The notes under the pieces were generated by a model. It was not told the DNA's origin. It ran no database searches and saw only the letters and a program-made list of their open reading frames with translations. Below are positions 25,967 through 35,351 of a stretch of DNA of 64,000 bases, piece by piece. This stretch comes from Deltaproteobacteria bacterium (GTDB lineage Bacteria > Myxococcota_A > Polyangia > GCA-2747355), in assembly GCA_020633415.1 (NCBI GenBank), contig JACKDQ010000001.1:248001-312000 (forward strand). The letters run 5' to 3'. Both the position numbers and the translations under genes were made by a program. Each line of letters starts with the position of its first letter. Position 1 is the first letter of the stretch.

Positions 25967-26506
25967 TTAACCGACGTCTTGCCACGGCGGTGTACTACCC
26001 AGGCGAGCGATGCGTGCGCCCATCGCGATGTGGCAGCCCTCGCCGATGACCGCGTCGTTACCGATCACGACGCCGGCGCCGATCAGGGCAAAATCACCAA
26101 CGCTGACGTTCTGGTTGACGTTGACCGTACTCATCAAGCACGCAGCGGTGCCAACCGAGGATCCGGCCAGCACGGTGCATAGCGCGCCGACAAATGCGCC
26201 AGCTCCGATCGCAGCGCGCTGCGAGACCACAGCACTCGGGTGAACGAGCGCCGGGAGGCGTTTGCCCTGGGCGCTGAGCAGGTGCCAGAGCCTTTGCCGA
26301 ACCCTAGGGTCGGCGATACCGATAGCGAAGTCTGTCGTTGGTGCCGCCCCGATGGCAGAGAGCGGGCCACGCACAGGGACTCCAGCGGCTTCGCCAACTT
26401 CCGGGTAACGGTCGTCGTAAAGTCCGGTCACTTCGTAGCCCAGGTCTTGGGCAACGTCGACGACAAATTCAGCTTGGCGACCGGCACCGATGATCGCGAT
26501 CTTCAT
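25967..26506 (-). CDS. NeuD/PglD-like left-handed beta-helix acyltransferase homologue (catalytic His replaced)
   Basis: A 179-residue protein with a Rossmann-like N-terminus (MKIAIIGAGRQAEFVVDVA) and hexapeptide repeats from about residue 88 (HPSAVVSQRAAIGAGAFVG). PglD and NeuD acetylate amino sugars on nucleotides using acetyl-CoA. In Campylobacter PglD the catalytic His lies in IEHECVIGEF; here the aligned segment VNQNVSVGDF has Gln132 instead. The usual C-terminal GxPA-type segment is also missing, and the protein ends PPWQDVG. Activity may be lost or changed. It is the last gene of the leftward operon, 11 bases after a GT4. Confidence 0.8.
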   Translation of the reverse strand: MKIAIIGAGRQAEFVVDVAQDLGYEVTGLYDDRYPEVGEAAGVPVRGPLSAIGAAPTTDFAIGIADPRVRQRLWHLLSAQGKRLPALVHPSAVVSQRAAIGAGAFVGALCTVLAGSSVGTAACLMSTVNVNQNVSVGDFALIGAGVVIGNDAVIGEGCHIAMGARIARLGSTPPWQDVG

Positions 26507-26517
26507 GGGCGTATGCT

Positions 26518-27624
26518 CTATTTCAATAGCCGACTGCGTCGATAAAGCTCGACCCAGCGATCCACTTGGCGGTCGATCGAGAAGAAAGTGATGTCGTGAC
26601 GCGCTTGGCGCGCGATAGAGCGTCGCAAGTCGGGCTGATCGTAGAGTCGCGACAGCGCCTCGGTGATCTCGTCCGGTGCCAGCGGGCTAACCAGAAAGCC
26701 AGAGCGCTCGTGCTGGATCAGCTCAGGAACCCCCCCGACGCCCGAAGCGATTACCGGTACAGCGGCCGCCATCGCTTCCATCACCGCGCCCGGCATGCCC
26801 TCCCAGTGGGTAGGCAAGACAAAGACGTCAGCAGCGCCCAGCAGGTCGGCGACGTCACTACGGACGCCCAAGAATCGCACACGATCGGCGATGCCGAGAC
26901 CTCGGGCAAGTTGTTCAAGTGGCTCGCGCTTAGGTCCATCGCCAGCGAGCAATAGTGCGCTGTCCGCCTGCAAAGCTTGGGCAGACGCAAAGCCGCGCAA
27001 CAGCGACTCATGGTCTTTTGCAGCTCGTAAGTTGGCAACCGACAGTATCACAAAGGCCTGCGCAGAGATGCCGAGCGCCGAACGTAGTTCACGCCCGCGC
27101 TCGGCGTGAACTTCCAGCTCAGCGTCGTTAGGGATGTGCGTACCGTTGGGTACTACGGCGATCCGCTCCGCACTGATGCCAATCGAGCGCAGCGCGTGCT
27201 TTCCAGCATAAGAATTGGAGACATGCTTTGTTGCCCAGTGCTCCGTAGCACGCTCAAGCAGCCTGTTGAGCATCGTCCACTGCAAGTCGACACTGACTTT
27301 GATCGAGAACAGCGCCGGCTGTGGCCTGACGGCTTGGATCGCCGTGCGCCCGATCATGTGGCCGCGCTGGCCAAATGTTTCGACGAGATCGAAGCGGCTC
27401 CGGCGCAATGTTTGGATCAAGCGTGGCAGCGATGGCTTGAGGTGTAGCACGGTGATGCCGGCGTCAGCGTACTTTGGACTGAGTTCACCTTCACGGAGCA
27501 AAATGAACAGCGTTACTTCGATTCCGTGATCGGCGTAGCGCATGTAGCGTTGAAAAGCTTGCCGTTCGGTACCGCCGATCGCTGTCGTTGGCATCACCGA
27601 TAAGAGTCGCATGCTGGCGGCCAT
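26518..27624 (-). CDS. GT4 glycosyltransferase
   Basis: A 368-residue GT-B enzyme. It has an N-terminal acceptor half (MPTTAIGGTERQAFQRYMRYA) and a GT4 donor half. Key segments are VVPNGTHIP, LSVANLRAAKDHESLLRGFA, LLLAGDGPKREPLEQLA, FLGVRSDVADLLGAADVFVLP and the EX7E region HWEGMPGAVMEAMAAAVPVIAS. It retains its donor site and belongs to the retaining GT4 class. Start at ATG 27624 or 27612; no clear ribosome site is seen, so translational coupling to the Wzy gene 15 bases upstream is likely. Predicted to add a sugar to the lipid-linked repeat unit. Confidence 0.88.
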   Translation of the reverse strand: MAASMRLLSVMPTTAIGGTERQAFQRYMRYADHGIEVTLFILLREGELSPKYADAGITVLHLKPSLPRLIQTLRRSRFDLVETFGQRGHMIGRTAIQAVRPQPALFSIKVSVDLQWTMLNRLLERATEHWATKHVSNSYAGKHALRSIGISAERIAVVPNGTHIPNDAELEVHAERGRELRSALGISAQAFVILSVANLRAAKDHESLLRGFASAQALQADSALLLAGDGPKREPLEQLARGLGIADRVRFLGVRSDVADLLGAADVFVLPTHWEGMPGAVMEAMAAAVPVIASGVGGVPELIQHERSGFLVSPLAPDEITEALSRLYDQPDLRRSIARQARHDITFFSIDRQVDRWVELYRRSRLLK

Positions 27625-27639
27625 TTGGGTTGTTTGGGG

Positions 27640-28977
27640 TTAGCGTGGAGTGCGCCAATGGTCTCCCGATGGCTTCTCGTGAAAGAAATAGGTCGAAAGC
27701 AGCAGCGCGGTCACCGAGAACGCGTGCCTCGTTAAGAGCGACTGTTCTTTGAAGTTGTAGAGCAAGATGATCACCGTCGATAGCAGGAGTAGAATCGCTG
27801 TGGGTGAGTGAAAATGCCGAAGCTTTCGACAAGTATTGATCACGTAGGCATAGAACATCAGCATTATGCCCAGGCCCAAGATGCCGACACCATAGATGTT
27901 GAGCACGTAGCCGACGTCAGAGTGAATGTACGTCTTTCCTTCGCCACGACCAGTGATCGAGCTGCCGAAGAAAAAGACGATGTCCTCATCGGGCAAAAAG
28001 AATCCTTGTAGGATCTGGTCGGTGCTGCGTGAGCGCAGTTGTCCAGTCTCCTCATAGCTGCGAAATGGCTCGATCAGATTGTGGAAAGTTCCCTCGGTGA
28101 AGCGCCGCATTGTGTCAGGAGAAGCAATACTGAGAACCGCTAGGATCGTGGCGTAGCCGAGTGCGGCCCCGACGAGCGTGTGGGCCCGCAGAATGAATGT
28201 GCGGAAGCTAAAAAGCAGCAGGAAGACCGTGATCGATGTGATCAGATAGAAGCCCATTCGTCCGGCCAGAAACAGCGAGCCGATTACGAGCATTACACCA
28301 CTGAAGAATGCCACAGACATCAGTGGGCCACGGTACATCCGTGCAATGTAGGGCGCAGCCATGAGGCCAAACCCCTGAGAGACAGAGAGCACGCCAAAGG
28401 AAATCGTCAGCCCTGTGACGCGGTAGACATGCTGTCCACCGGCGCGCAAGCCGATGAGGCGATAGATCGCTCGGCGAAATGGGGCGTTGACGTACTCGGT
28501 GATCATCACTGTGCCGTGTATTGCGGCAGCCGCAAACAGGTGGCGCAAGATTGCGTTGGCGAAGTCGTCGCCATAGTAACGCCGATAGAGTCCGCAGAGC
28601 GCAAGCATTCCCAGATAGTTGAGTAATGTTCGGCCATACTTGAGGACGTAGAAGTAATCGACCTCGATCGTCGTCATCGAGGTCACAAGCACAACCAAAA
28701 CGGCGTAGGTCACAAGTATCCCGAGGATCAGCGCGGGCGCGCGCGAGGTGCGGACGATCAGTGGGTAGATCGGACGCACAGCGAGGCCGTAAATCGCCAA
28801 GGCCAGGCAGACATACGAAATAATGTCGCCGTATGCCGACCACCAGCCACCGATCTTTGGCCCGAAGACCGAAAGGAACGTTGCCGCGCCGAGCAGTAGA
28901 CGCTGCGTCATTGTGACGTTTGCTGCAGGGTTCGTCAGCGATCGCGCTGGGGTGATCGATGGATTGGCACTGCGCAT
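27640..28977 (-). CDS. Wzy-like polysaccharide polymerase
   Basis: A 445-residue integral membrane protein with about ten to twelve hydrophobic helices. It has a long periplasmic loop (about residues 285-345) rich in charged residues (RFTEGTFHNLIEPFRSYEE, RSRSTDQILQGFF, GSSITGRGEGK). This topology matches O-antigen or exopolysaccharide polymerases. It sits directly between a GT4 and other GT genes and is cotranscribed with Wzx. Its ATG overlaps the stop of the upstream GT4 (TGATG), with AGGAG as ribosome site. Sequence alone does not fix the linkage made. Confidence 0.8.
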   Translation of the reverse strand: MRSANPSITPARSLTNPAANVTMTQRLLLGAATFLSVFGPKIGGWWSAYGDIISYVCLALAIYGLAVRPIYPLIVRTSRAPALILGILVTYAVLVVLVTSMTTIEVDYFYVLKYGRTLLNYLGMLALCGLYRRYYGDDFANAILRHLFAAAAIHGTVMITEYVNAPFRRAIYRLIGLRAGGQHVYRVTGLTISFGVLSVSQGFGLMAAPYIARMYRGPLMSVAFFSGVMLVIGSLFLAGRMGFYLITSITVFLLLFSFRTFILRAHTLVGAALGYATILAVLSIASPDTMRRFTEGTFHNLIEPFRSYEETGQLRSRSTDQILQGFFLPDEDIVFFFGSSITGRGEGKTYIHSDVGYVLNIYGVGILGLGIMLMFYAYVINTCRKLRHFHSPTAILLLLSTVIILLYNFKEQSLLTRHAFSVTALLLSTYFFHEKPSGDHWRTPR

Positions 28978-30119
28978 CAGGCGCTCCTTGCGATCTCGAG
29001 CCTGCCCGTTACCAAATCAGCCCGGTGTCGCCATGTGTGCTGCGACAAGAACTGCGTGCGAGCGGCGAGCGACAGTCGGTGGGCGGTGATCGTGTCGGCC
29101 GATAATTCCCGGAGTATTTCGGCCCAGGCTGCCGGGTTGTTAGGATCGGCGAGCCGGCAGTTGATGCCATCCGTGAGAACCTCGCGCAATACCGGCAGAT
29201 CAGAGGCAACGATTGGCTTACCTGCAGCCATGTATTCAAACAACTTGATCGGCGACATCCAACGAGCGATGTCACCCGTGCCGCCCGACGGGGCGACGCG
29301 TTGGGCACAAGACAAGAGCAGTACGTCAAACGCTCGATGGTAGCGTATGACGTCCTTGTGTGCGACAAAGCCGTGGAAGTAAACGTTGCTCAGTGTGCAC
29401 TGAGTTCGCCAGTAATCAACGTCTTCGTTCGTTCCGCCGACCAAGTGAAAATCGCAGTCGGGCAGATATCTGGCGATCTGTAGCACCAGCTCGGCGCCCT
29501 TTCCCGGGTAAAGATGTCCGACGTAGCCGAACTGCGGTGTCTGCGGTCGGCCTGGCCAACGTTCAAGAGGTACAACGCCACTTGCTTCGGGGAGCGGGTC
29601 AGCCGCATCGTGCGCAACGATTATCTCTATCGACCTGCTCGATAGTTGTGGAAATAGTCGGAGATACTCATCGCGCAATGCCTTGGAGATCGCGACGACG
29701 CGCAACAGTCGCGGAGAACGAAACAGCAGGCGTTCGGCCCACAGGCGAGCGCGGTTCTGCGGTGGCGCGTGGACTTCGTAGATTACCGGCAATTCGAGCC
29801 AGGCGGCGGCTTGTAGGCCGTAGAGGCTGCGACCATAGACGAGATCGATCTGTGCGCGATGTGGTCGCAGGTGGCGAAAGACGTCGGTTCCATAGAGCAA
29901 GCCTCCACCGCGCACTTGGGGCCAATTCAGCAGGCTAATGCGGAAGTCGGGGTCGACACCGTAGTGGCCATAAATGTCGCCTGTCGTAGCCGAACCTTTG
30001 CGGGCGACTAGCTCGACTTGATGGCCGGCTTGCGCCAGCGCACGACACATCTTCATGCAGTGGACGCTGTTTGCGGTCTGCGAGGGCAGGAGCGAGCTGG
30101 AGAGATAGACGATCCTCAT
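28977..30119 (-). CDS. GT4 glycosyltransferase
   Basis: A 380-residue GT-B enzyme. The N-terminal half starts MRIVYLSSSLLPSQTANSVH and has YEVHAPPQNRARLW. The donor half has FGYVGHLYPGKGAELVLQIA and YFHGFVAHKDVIRYHRAFDV. The terminal EX7E-type region is SPIKLFEYMAAGKPIVASDLPVL. The start overlaps the end of the preceding gene in an ATGA junction (30116-30119), and the Wzy start overlaps its own end, showing tight translational coupling. Predicted to add one residue of the repeat unit at the inner membrane. Confidence 0.87.
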   Translation of the reverse strand: MRIVYLSSSLLPSQTANSVHCMKMCRALAQAGHQVELVARKGSATTGDIYGHYGVDPDFRISLLNWPQVRGGGLLYGTDVFRHLRPHRAQIDLVYGRSLYGLQAAAWLELPVIYEVHAPPQNRARLWAERLLFRSPRLLRVVAISKALRDEYLRLFPQLSSRSIEIIVAHDAADPLPEASGVVPLERWPGRPQTPQFGYVGHLYPGKGAELVLQIARYLPDCDFHLVGGTNEDVDYWRTQCTLSNVYFHGFVAHKDVIRYHRAFDVLLLSCAQRVAPSGGTGDIARWMSPIKLFEYMAAGKPIVASDLPVLREVLTDGINCRLADPNNPAAWAEILRELSADTITAHRLSLAARTQFLSQHTWRHRADLVTGRLEIARSA

Positions 30120-31243
30120 CGCGCTGCTGTCCCTCTGCTGCCGAGATAGCGGTCTTGTTCGTCGTAGAGCTGGCCAACGTCGACGGGTTCTGCTGCGGGT
30201 TCGCCCGTCGAACGCCAGGTGTGAAGGTCGTAGAGGCCGCGATAGCCGCGAGTGCGTAGTGCTTTGGTGCGCAGCCAGCGCTCAAGTCGGAACGCGCGCT
30301 CGCGCGCTCTGGCTAGCTGAGGCTGCTGGACCAGCGAACCGTAGACAGCGCCACCTAGCATCCCCGGCTGGTAATATTCTTCGACCAAGCGCAGCATGGC
30401 CGGTGGCAAGGGTAGCTCGAGCATTTCGCTTTTTCCGCGAAAGCGGGTGATGCCGAAGCGGCCAGCCTTGAGCTGTAGTTCGAGTTGGCGAGGGAGCGCA
30501 ACGCCAAACAGTCGGGAGACGACCTGCGCATAGCGATTGAGTTTCGCAAGACATTGCTCGGGGGTGAACCAAAAATGGCCAAAGGTTCCGCAATCGATTT
30601 CGAGCAGACCTGCGGCGGGCGCTGGCGGACCGGCAAACAGTTCTTTTATCGTGCCGCTTAGCGGGTCACGAAAGTAGGCTATCTGTTCTGCGAACACCGG
30701 GAAGTCGCTTGGTCGGTCACGCTCGGTATCGTAGCCGATGGCGATTTGCGGCCGCCCCTGCGCTGTCAGCGACGAGAGAAAGAGTCTGCCGCTATTGTCG
30801 AGTCGACGAACATAGTCGTTCCCCGAAAACTTCGATCGGTAAAAACGAAACCAGGTTGGCGGCTTCGCGTCGGTCGGCAGTAGCTCCCGTAATGGCTGGT
30901 CGGGCGGGTAAAGTACCTGGTCAGCGTCGACGACGAAGACGAATGCGTTGTCCCCTGCGGCGGATAGTCCGGCGTGGATATTGACGCTGTGTTGGCTGGC
31001 GTGCCAGTTGACTCCGGATCCCCAATGGGTGATCTCATTGCGAAGAATTTCAACGTTTTCCAGCGGACCAAATAGCGCTTGTGGTGTCTCCAGGAGGTCT
31101 TCGTCGGACCAGCCGTCGACGACAACCACGCGGTCGCAATGCTGTGCCCAGGAGGCGACGGCAGCGTAATACGTCAAGTAGTGGCTGCAGCGAGGTTCGG
31201 TGACCGTCATTACCGCGACGATTGGCCGTCTTGACGCGCTCAT
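30116..31243 (-). CDS. GT2-like glycosyltransferase candidate
   Basis: A 375-residue protein starting at ATG 31243 in an ATGA overlap with the Wzx gene. Upstream in-frame codons overlap the flippase and are not used. The N-terminus has IVAVMTVTEPRC and VVVVDGWSDEDLLETP, which resemble a GT-A nucleotide-binding fold. VFVVDADQVLYPP supplies a D-x-D. The rest is unusual (GRLFLSSLTAQGRPQIAIGYD, IDCGTFGHFWFTPE). The overall family match is weak, so the activity is tentative. Position inside the glycosyltransferase block supports a role in repeat-unit assembly. Confidence 0.7.
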   Translation of the reverse strand: MSASRRPIVAVMTVTEPRCSHYLTYYAAVASWAQHCDRVVVVDGWSDEDLLETPQALFGPLENVEILRNEITHWGSGVNWHASQHSVNIHAGLSAAGDNAFVFVVDADQVLYPPDQPLRELLPTDAKPPTWFRFYRSKFSGNDYVRRLDNSGRLFLSSLTAQGRPQIAIGYDTERDRPSDFPVFAEQIAYFRDPLSGTIKELFAGPPAPAAGLLEIDCGTFGHFWFTPEQCLAKLNRYAQVVSRLFGVALPRQLELQLKAGRFGITRFRGKSEMLELPLPPAMLRLVEEYYQPGMLGGAVYGSLVQQPQLARARERAFRLERWLRTKALRTRGYRGLYDLHTWRSTGEPAAEPVDVGQLYDEQDRYLGSRGTAAR

Positions 31244-32571
31244 TGGACCGTTTCCGCGTTGCCTTTCGTGCGTAGGATTCGCAAGACCCCGGGCAACAGC
31301 GTAGCGATCCATGCCACAGAGAAGGCCATCATCGACCAGGCGGCGCCCTGGGCGCCAATGCGTGGTACGAGCAGCACCATACAAACAGCTTGGGCGCCCG
31401 CGCCAAACAACAGGGCGGCGAGCGCGGGCCCGGCGTGGCCCGCTGCCGCTGGCAGCGAGTATAACGGGGTGACCGCAACGAGCAACAGTACCGAGAGCAA
31501 GAGGATCAGAATCACCTGTTTGGCGGCGACGAATTCAGGGCCAAGCGCGATATAGACGATCGGGTCGATCAGCAGCGTGATCAGCGCCGCCGAGACCAGG
31601 CCGAGTAGCGAAAATGCCAACAGCAGACGAAGTACTAGGCGGCGGAGCGCGAGGAGATCGCCGCGATGATAGAGCCGGCTGTACTCGGGGTAGATGGCTG
31701 TGACTGCACTGGCCGCCGCGGCGCGTAGCAGCCCCGACAGCTGCTTTGCAGCGCGATAGATGCCGACGTCATGGGGCTTAGCCAGCGCGCCGATCAATAG
31801 AATGTCGGCGTTTTTGCTGACCGACTTGACCATCATTCTTACGCTGCTGGTCAGCTGAAAGCGGCGGATCTTGGCGCCGTCGGCGCCGATCGACAAGGTC
31901 AGCCTCGGGCGTTGGCGAAAGCCCAGTATCGTCATCGCGCGCTGACCCAACATCAAGCCGACTAGCCCCTCACCGGCTGCGACAATCGTCATCACCCAGA
32001 TCACCGCCATCAGCGAATTGCTGCCGGAAAAGAAGATCGCGCCAATGCCGCAAGTTGTGAATAGTCCGACGCCGGCCAGCAGGAAAAACTCCCAACGGTA
32101 GCGGTCGGCTAAGCGCACCAACGCGCGCGAGTCGATCGACGTTGCGCGTAGGAAGATCGAGACACCAAAGATCGACAGCATTGGCGCTGCTGAACGAGGT
32201 ACGCCGAACCAGTGGCCAAGACCCCAGGCGACGGCCAGCACTGCAGCGACAGCCAAAAGAGACGTCAAAGCATCAGTCAGGTAGCAGTATCCGCTGAGCG
32301 CGGAGGCACCCTCGACGTCTTCATCGGCCAATCGCGCGCTGACGAAACTCATTACCGTTTCGGCGCTGTTCAGCCTCAGGGCGCCGTCGCAGAGTTGAAC
32401 GGTGGCAAGCAGCGTCGATAACAGTCCAAATCCGTCGGCACCTAGCATTCGGGCCAGCATCGCAGTACGCGCAAGTCCAAAGATCACATCGAGCGGGGTA
32501 AGCATACCGATCCACCCCGCGTTCTTGAGGATGCGCAGTAGCCCGCCCGGGCGATGTGTGCTGGCCGCCAT
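31240..32571 (-). CDS. wzx: Wzx-type lipid-linked oligosaccharide flippase
   Basis: A 443-residue membrane protein with about twelve to fourteen hydrophobic helices. The N-terminal GMLTPLDVIFGLARTAMLARMLGADGFGLLST matches the polysaccharide translocase (MATE/Wzx) N-terminal pattern. The middle segment has SKNADILLIGALAKPHDVGIYRAAKQLS. Such proteins flip undecaprenyl-linked repeat units across the inner membrane. It is followed by an ATGA-coupled GT gene and preceded 9 bases upstream by a methyltransferase gene. The start at ATG 32571 has no strong ribosome site, consistent with coupling. Confidence 0.88.
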   Translation of the reverse strand: MAASTHRPGGLLRILKNAGWIGMLTPLDVIFGLARTAMLARMLGADGFGLLSTLLATVQLCDGALRLNSAETVMSFVSARLADEDVEGASALSGYCYLTDALTSLLAVAAVLAVAWGLGHWFGVPRSAAPMLSIFGVSIFLRATSIDSRALVRLADRYRWEFFLLAGVGLFTTCGIGAIFFSGSNSLMAVIWVMTIVAAGEGLVGLMLGQRAMTILGFRQRPRLTLSIGADGAKIRRFQLTSSVRMMVKSVSKNADILLIGALAKPHDVGIYRAAKQLSGLLRAAAASAVTAIYPEYSRLYHRGDLLALRRLVLRLLLAFSLLGLVSAALITLLIDPIVYIALGPEFVAAKQVILILLLSVLLLVAVTPLYSLPAAAGHAGPALAALLFGAGAQAVCMVLLVPRIGAQGAAWSMMAFSVAWIATLLPGVLRILRTKGNAETVQ

Positions 32572-32580
32572 CTGGAAGCG

Positions 32581-33465
32581 CTATCCAGAGAGCTTGAGTA
32601 CGTTACGCATCAGGTGCCGCAGCTTGGAGAATCCTCCGTCGCCGAGCGTTTGATGCAGCGTGGAGCGCAGACGTTGATAGTTTTCCGAGCCAACGCCGCG
32701 GCGAAATCGCCACCACAGCCATTGATAGGCGCGTGTGCTCGACGAATAGTTGGGCTGGTCTCCCTGGTTGGGAAAACAGGCAATGCCGCAGGTCGCTGGA
32801 ACAGTCGGATTCTGAAAATCCTTGCCGAGTGGTGCGACGGCGCCGTACCCCTGATCGCCTTCCACGCGGATGATCGTCAGTCCACAGACATAGGGTAGGT
32901 GGACGATCGAAACGTCTTGGCCGGCGCAACCATCCCGTAGCGCAGCGAGCATCTCATCTTCGAGGTTTCCAAGCTGGGTGTCGTGGATGCAGATCACGCC
33001 GAATTGCTTCATTTTCGGGATCAGCAGCTTGAGGTCCTCGACGACTTGCCAATAGTCGTGAGCACCATCGTGCATTGCGAACTCAAAGGGCCCGCTGAGA
33101 GCGCGCAGAAAGTCGGTCGATGGGCCGAGCGTAAGCTCCCAGCTAGGGTCGGTCTGCTCGAGAACTGAGGCGTAGCGCTTAGCATCGATGTCGCAGGAAA
33201 AGAGTTTTCCTCCGGTCGCCTTTAGCGCGCCACGGATCGCACGAGTCGTCGAGCCAATGCCGATGTCGACGGCGCGTTGAGTCTGCAGCCCGACGACCAG
33301 CGAATGAAGGGTCAGCAAGTGCTTGTTGATCGAGCCGACCGGTCGTTGATATTCGGCCCACAGCTCATCCGCGGTGTAGGGGGCGAAATTGTAGCCCATA
33401 CCGTCGGTGAGCACGGTGCTGCTCTTCGAGGTTCCGAGTTTTTGCGTTGACGTAATCTGCGACAC
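32581..33465 (-). CDS. Class I SAM-dependent methyltransferase
   Basis: A 294-residue protein starting at GTG 33465 with GGAG seven bases upstream. The central domain matches the Methyltransf_24 type: AVDIGIGSTTRAIRGAL as SAM-binding loop, LFSCDIDAKRYASVLEQTDPS, and FAMHDGAHDYWQVVEDL. The C-terminal extension (about 200-294) is unrecognised and ends in a basic helical region. It probably methylates a sugar in the repeat unit, or the reducing end of the lipid-linked oligosaccharide. It follows an aminotransferase gene by 24 bases in the same operon. Confidence 0.82.
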   Translation of the reverse strand: MSQITSTQKLGTSKSSTVLTDGMGYNFAPYTADELWAEYQRPVGSINKHLLTLHSLVVGLQTQRAVDIGIGSTTRAIRGALKATGGKLFSCDIDAKRYASVLEQTDPSWELTLGPSTDFLRALSGPFEFAMHDGAHDYWQVVEDLKLLIPKMKQFGVICIHDTQLGNLEDEMLAALRDGCAGQDVSIVHLPYVCGLTIIRVEGDQGYGAVAPLGKDFQNPTVPATCGIACFPNQGDQPNYSSSTRAYQWLWWRFRRGVGSENYQRLRSTLHQTLGDGGFSKLRHLMRNVLKLSG

Positions 33466-33489
33466 GCTCGTTCTCCGTAAGGCTCGTAG

Positions 33490-34629
33490 TTATTGCAGGC
33501 GCTTGGCGACCCGCGATACGGCGTCGATCACTTGATCGACCTGCGGATCTGGCAGCAATGCAAAGAGCGGCAAAGTGATCGTGCTCGCGCCGATCCGCTC
33601 AGCCTCGGGAAACATCCCCGCTTTGTAACCGAAGCGCTCTTTGTAGTATCTCATCAAGTGGATTGCGCGGTAGTTGACCGCTACGCCGATGCCCTCTTCT
33701 TGGAGAGCAGCGAGATAGTTGTCTCGTTGGCTAGCATCGACCCAAATCGAGAAAAGGTGGCGTGCGCTGGTGCGCCCCGAACGCACGCGAGGAAAGTCTA
33801 CGCCGTCCAGCGAGACAAACGCTTGCTCGTAGCGCCGGGAGATTTCTTCGCGTCTCTGTCGATTTGCATCGATGCGGTCAAGTTGGGGTAGCAACATTGC
33901 CGCCAGCAAGTTGCTGAGATTGGCCTTGTATCCGAGCAGGTCCATATCCCAATGCTCGTATTTGCTGCCATAGCGATCGCCTGCACCCTTGGTCATTCCG
34001 TGCAGGGTTAGCTGCTGCAGCTTGCTTGCCAGATCGGCATCATGTGTGGTGATGCATCCGCCTTCGCCGCAAGTCATGCTCTTGGTCGGGTAGAAGCTAA
34101 AGGCTCCGATCGTTCCCAGGTTGCCGCTGCGATAGCCATCTTGGCTGGCTTCAAGGGAATGGGCGCAGTCCTCGATGATAGCTAGGCCGTGCTTGGTGGC
34201 GATTCGCGCGATTTCACGCATGTCGCAGAGCTGACCATAGAGGTGAACCGGTGCAATCGCTCTGGTGCGATCAGTGATGGCTGCTTCGATTGCTGCGGGA
34301 TCGATATTGCCAGTATCGGCTTCGACGTCGACGAAGACCGGTGTCGCACCAACGTGTAGGATCGCATTGCTGGTCGCGATAAAGGACATTGGCGTGGTGA
34401 TCACTTCGTCGCCCTCGCCGATGTCGAGCGCAAGATACGCTAGTTGCAGTGCGGCGGTTGCACTCATACAGCCGATGGCGTGTTCGACACCCAGATAGGC
34501 GGCGAAGCGATCTTCGAACTCTCGCGTGACCTTTCCGGTAGTCAGCATCGGTGTCTGCAGCACCTCACGGATCATCGACAGTTCCGCCTCGCCGAGATCG
34601 TGACGAAAGAAATCGACTTTGTTGCTCAT
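33490..34629 (-). CDS. DegT/DnrJ/EryC1 sugar aminotransferase
   Basis: A 379-residue PLP enzyme. It has SATAALQLAYLALDIGEGDEVI, TPMSFIATSNAILHVGATPVFVD, IEDCAHSLEASQDGY, and the active-site Lys in FYPTKSMTCGEGGC. The C-terminal region has YKANLSNLLAAMLLPQLD and FPEAERIGASTITLPLF. These enzymes transaminate keto-sugar nucleotides to amino sugars. Overlap with the WbqC gene is 4 bases (ATGA). It may act on the keto sugar made by the ArnA-C-like SDR, giving a 4-amino pentose; this is inference. Confidence 0.9.
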   Translation of the reverse strand: MSNKVDFFRHDLGEAELSMIREVLQTPMLTTGKVTREFEDRFAAYLGVEHAIGCMSATAALQLAYLALDIGEGDEVITTPMSFIATSNAILHVGATPVFVDVEADTGNIDPAAIEAAITDRTRAIAPVHLYGQLCDMREIARIATKHGLAIIEDCAHSLEASQDGYRSGNLGTIGAFSFYPTKSMTCGEGGCITTHDADLASKLQQLTLHGMTKGAGDRYGSKYEHWDMDLLGYKANLSNLLAAMLLPQLDRIDANRQRREEISRRYEQAFVSLDGVDFPRVRSGRTSARHLFSIWVDASQRDNYLAALQEEGIGVAVNYRAIHLMRYYKERFGYKAGMFPEAERIGASTITLPLFALLPDPQVDQVIDAVSRVAKRLQ

Positions 34630-35351
34630 CTTTGGTCCTTGTTGGCGGCGAGCAGCCGCTCTGGGGCTGGGCTGGAGAGCAGCACCTTGCGCGCTTGGGG
34701 CCCTGTGTTAAAGATTAGGTCGATCGCGGCCATGTGCGAGACAAATTCGCCCCATTGCTGTGGGTATTGCGGATGTTGATAGTCTTGAAATAGTACCTCG
34801 ATGCCGTTCTCGGCGAAGAGTGCGACATCGATGAAGGTGCTTGAGGCCTGGGTGTCATAGAGCACGGAGCTGCCGTGCGCCCTGCAGACGTCGATGATCC
34901 GCCGGTTCTTTTCGGCCGGTGGCAGCTTGAGCTCCGATGACCAAGTGAGTTCGCATTCGATGGAAAAATGGCGCATGCACAATCGGATCAGCGAATCATC
35001 GAGCTCCTTCAACAGTCGTGGGCGACTTTCGAGAATCGACTTAATTTCGCCGTATAGCGGTTCGAAGTAGGGCGCTTTGCGATAGGCGACCTCGATTGTC
35101 CGCAGGTGTTTGTCGAGCCAGGTCTGCTCGTAGTTGATCTCGATGTCCTTGATCAACGTCTCTCTCGGAGCCTTTTTTACCGGCACACTTAGCCATACCG
35201 GTCCGTTGGCCGTCTTTACGCGGTTGCGGCTCCGCCAGTCCTTGCGGGTATATTGAACGTCGTCAAAGTAGACGAAACGGTCAACATAGGCCATCAGCTC
35301 GAAGAAACCGAGCCACGCCAGGTAGCCCGGTTGCATGATCGCTAGTTTCAT
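34626..35351 (-). CDS. WbqC-family protein
   Basis: A 241-residue cytoplasmic protein with the WbqC signature: MKLAIMQPGYLAWLGFFELM, VDRFVYFDDVQYTRKDWRSRNRV and WLSVPVKK. WbqC proteins occur in O-antigen and exopolysaccharide clusters; their biochemical role is poorly defined, though amide or acyl modification of amino sugars has been suggested. Here it is sandwiched between two DegT-type genes with 4-base overlaps at both ends. That fits a modification acting on the amino sugar made by its neighbours (inference). Confidence 0.85.
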   Translation of the reverse strand: MKLAIMQPGYLAWLGFFELMAYVDRFVYFDDVQYTRKDWRSRNRVKTANGPVWLSVPVKKAPRETLIKDIEINYEQTWLDKHLRTIEVAYRKAPYFEPLYGEIKSILESRPRLLKELDDSLIRLCMRHFSIECELTWSSELKLPPAEKNRRIIDVCRAHGSSVLYDTQASSTFIDVALFAENGIEVLFQDYQHPQYPQQWGEFVSHMAAIDLIFNTGPQARKVLLSSPAPERLLAANKDQR

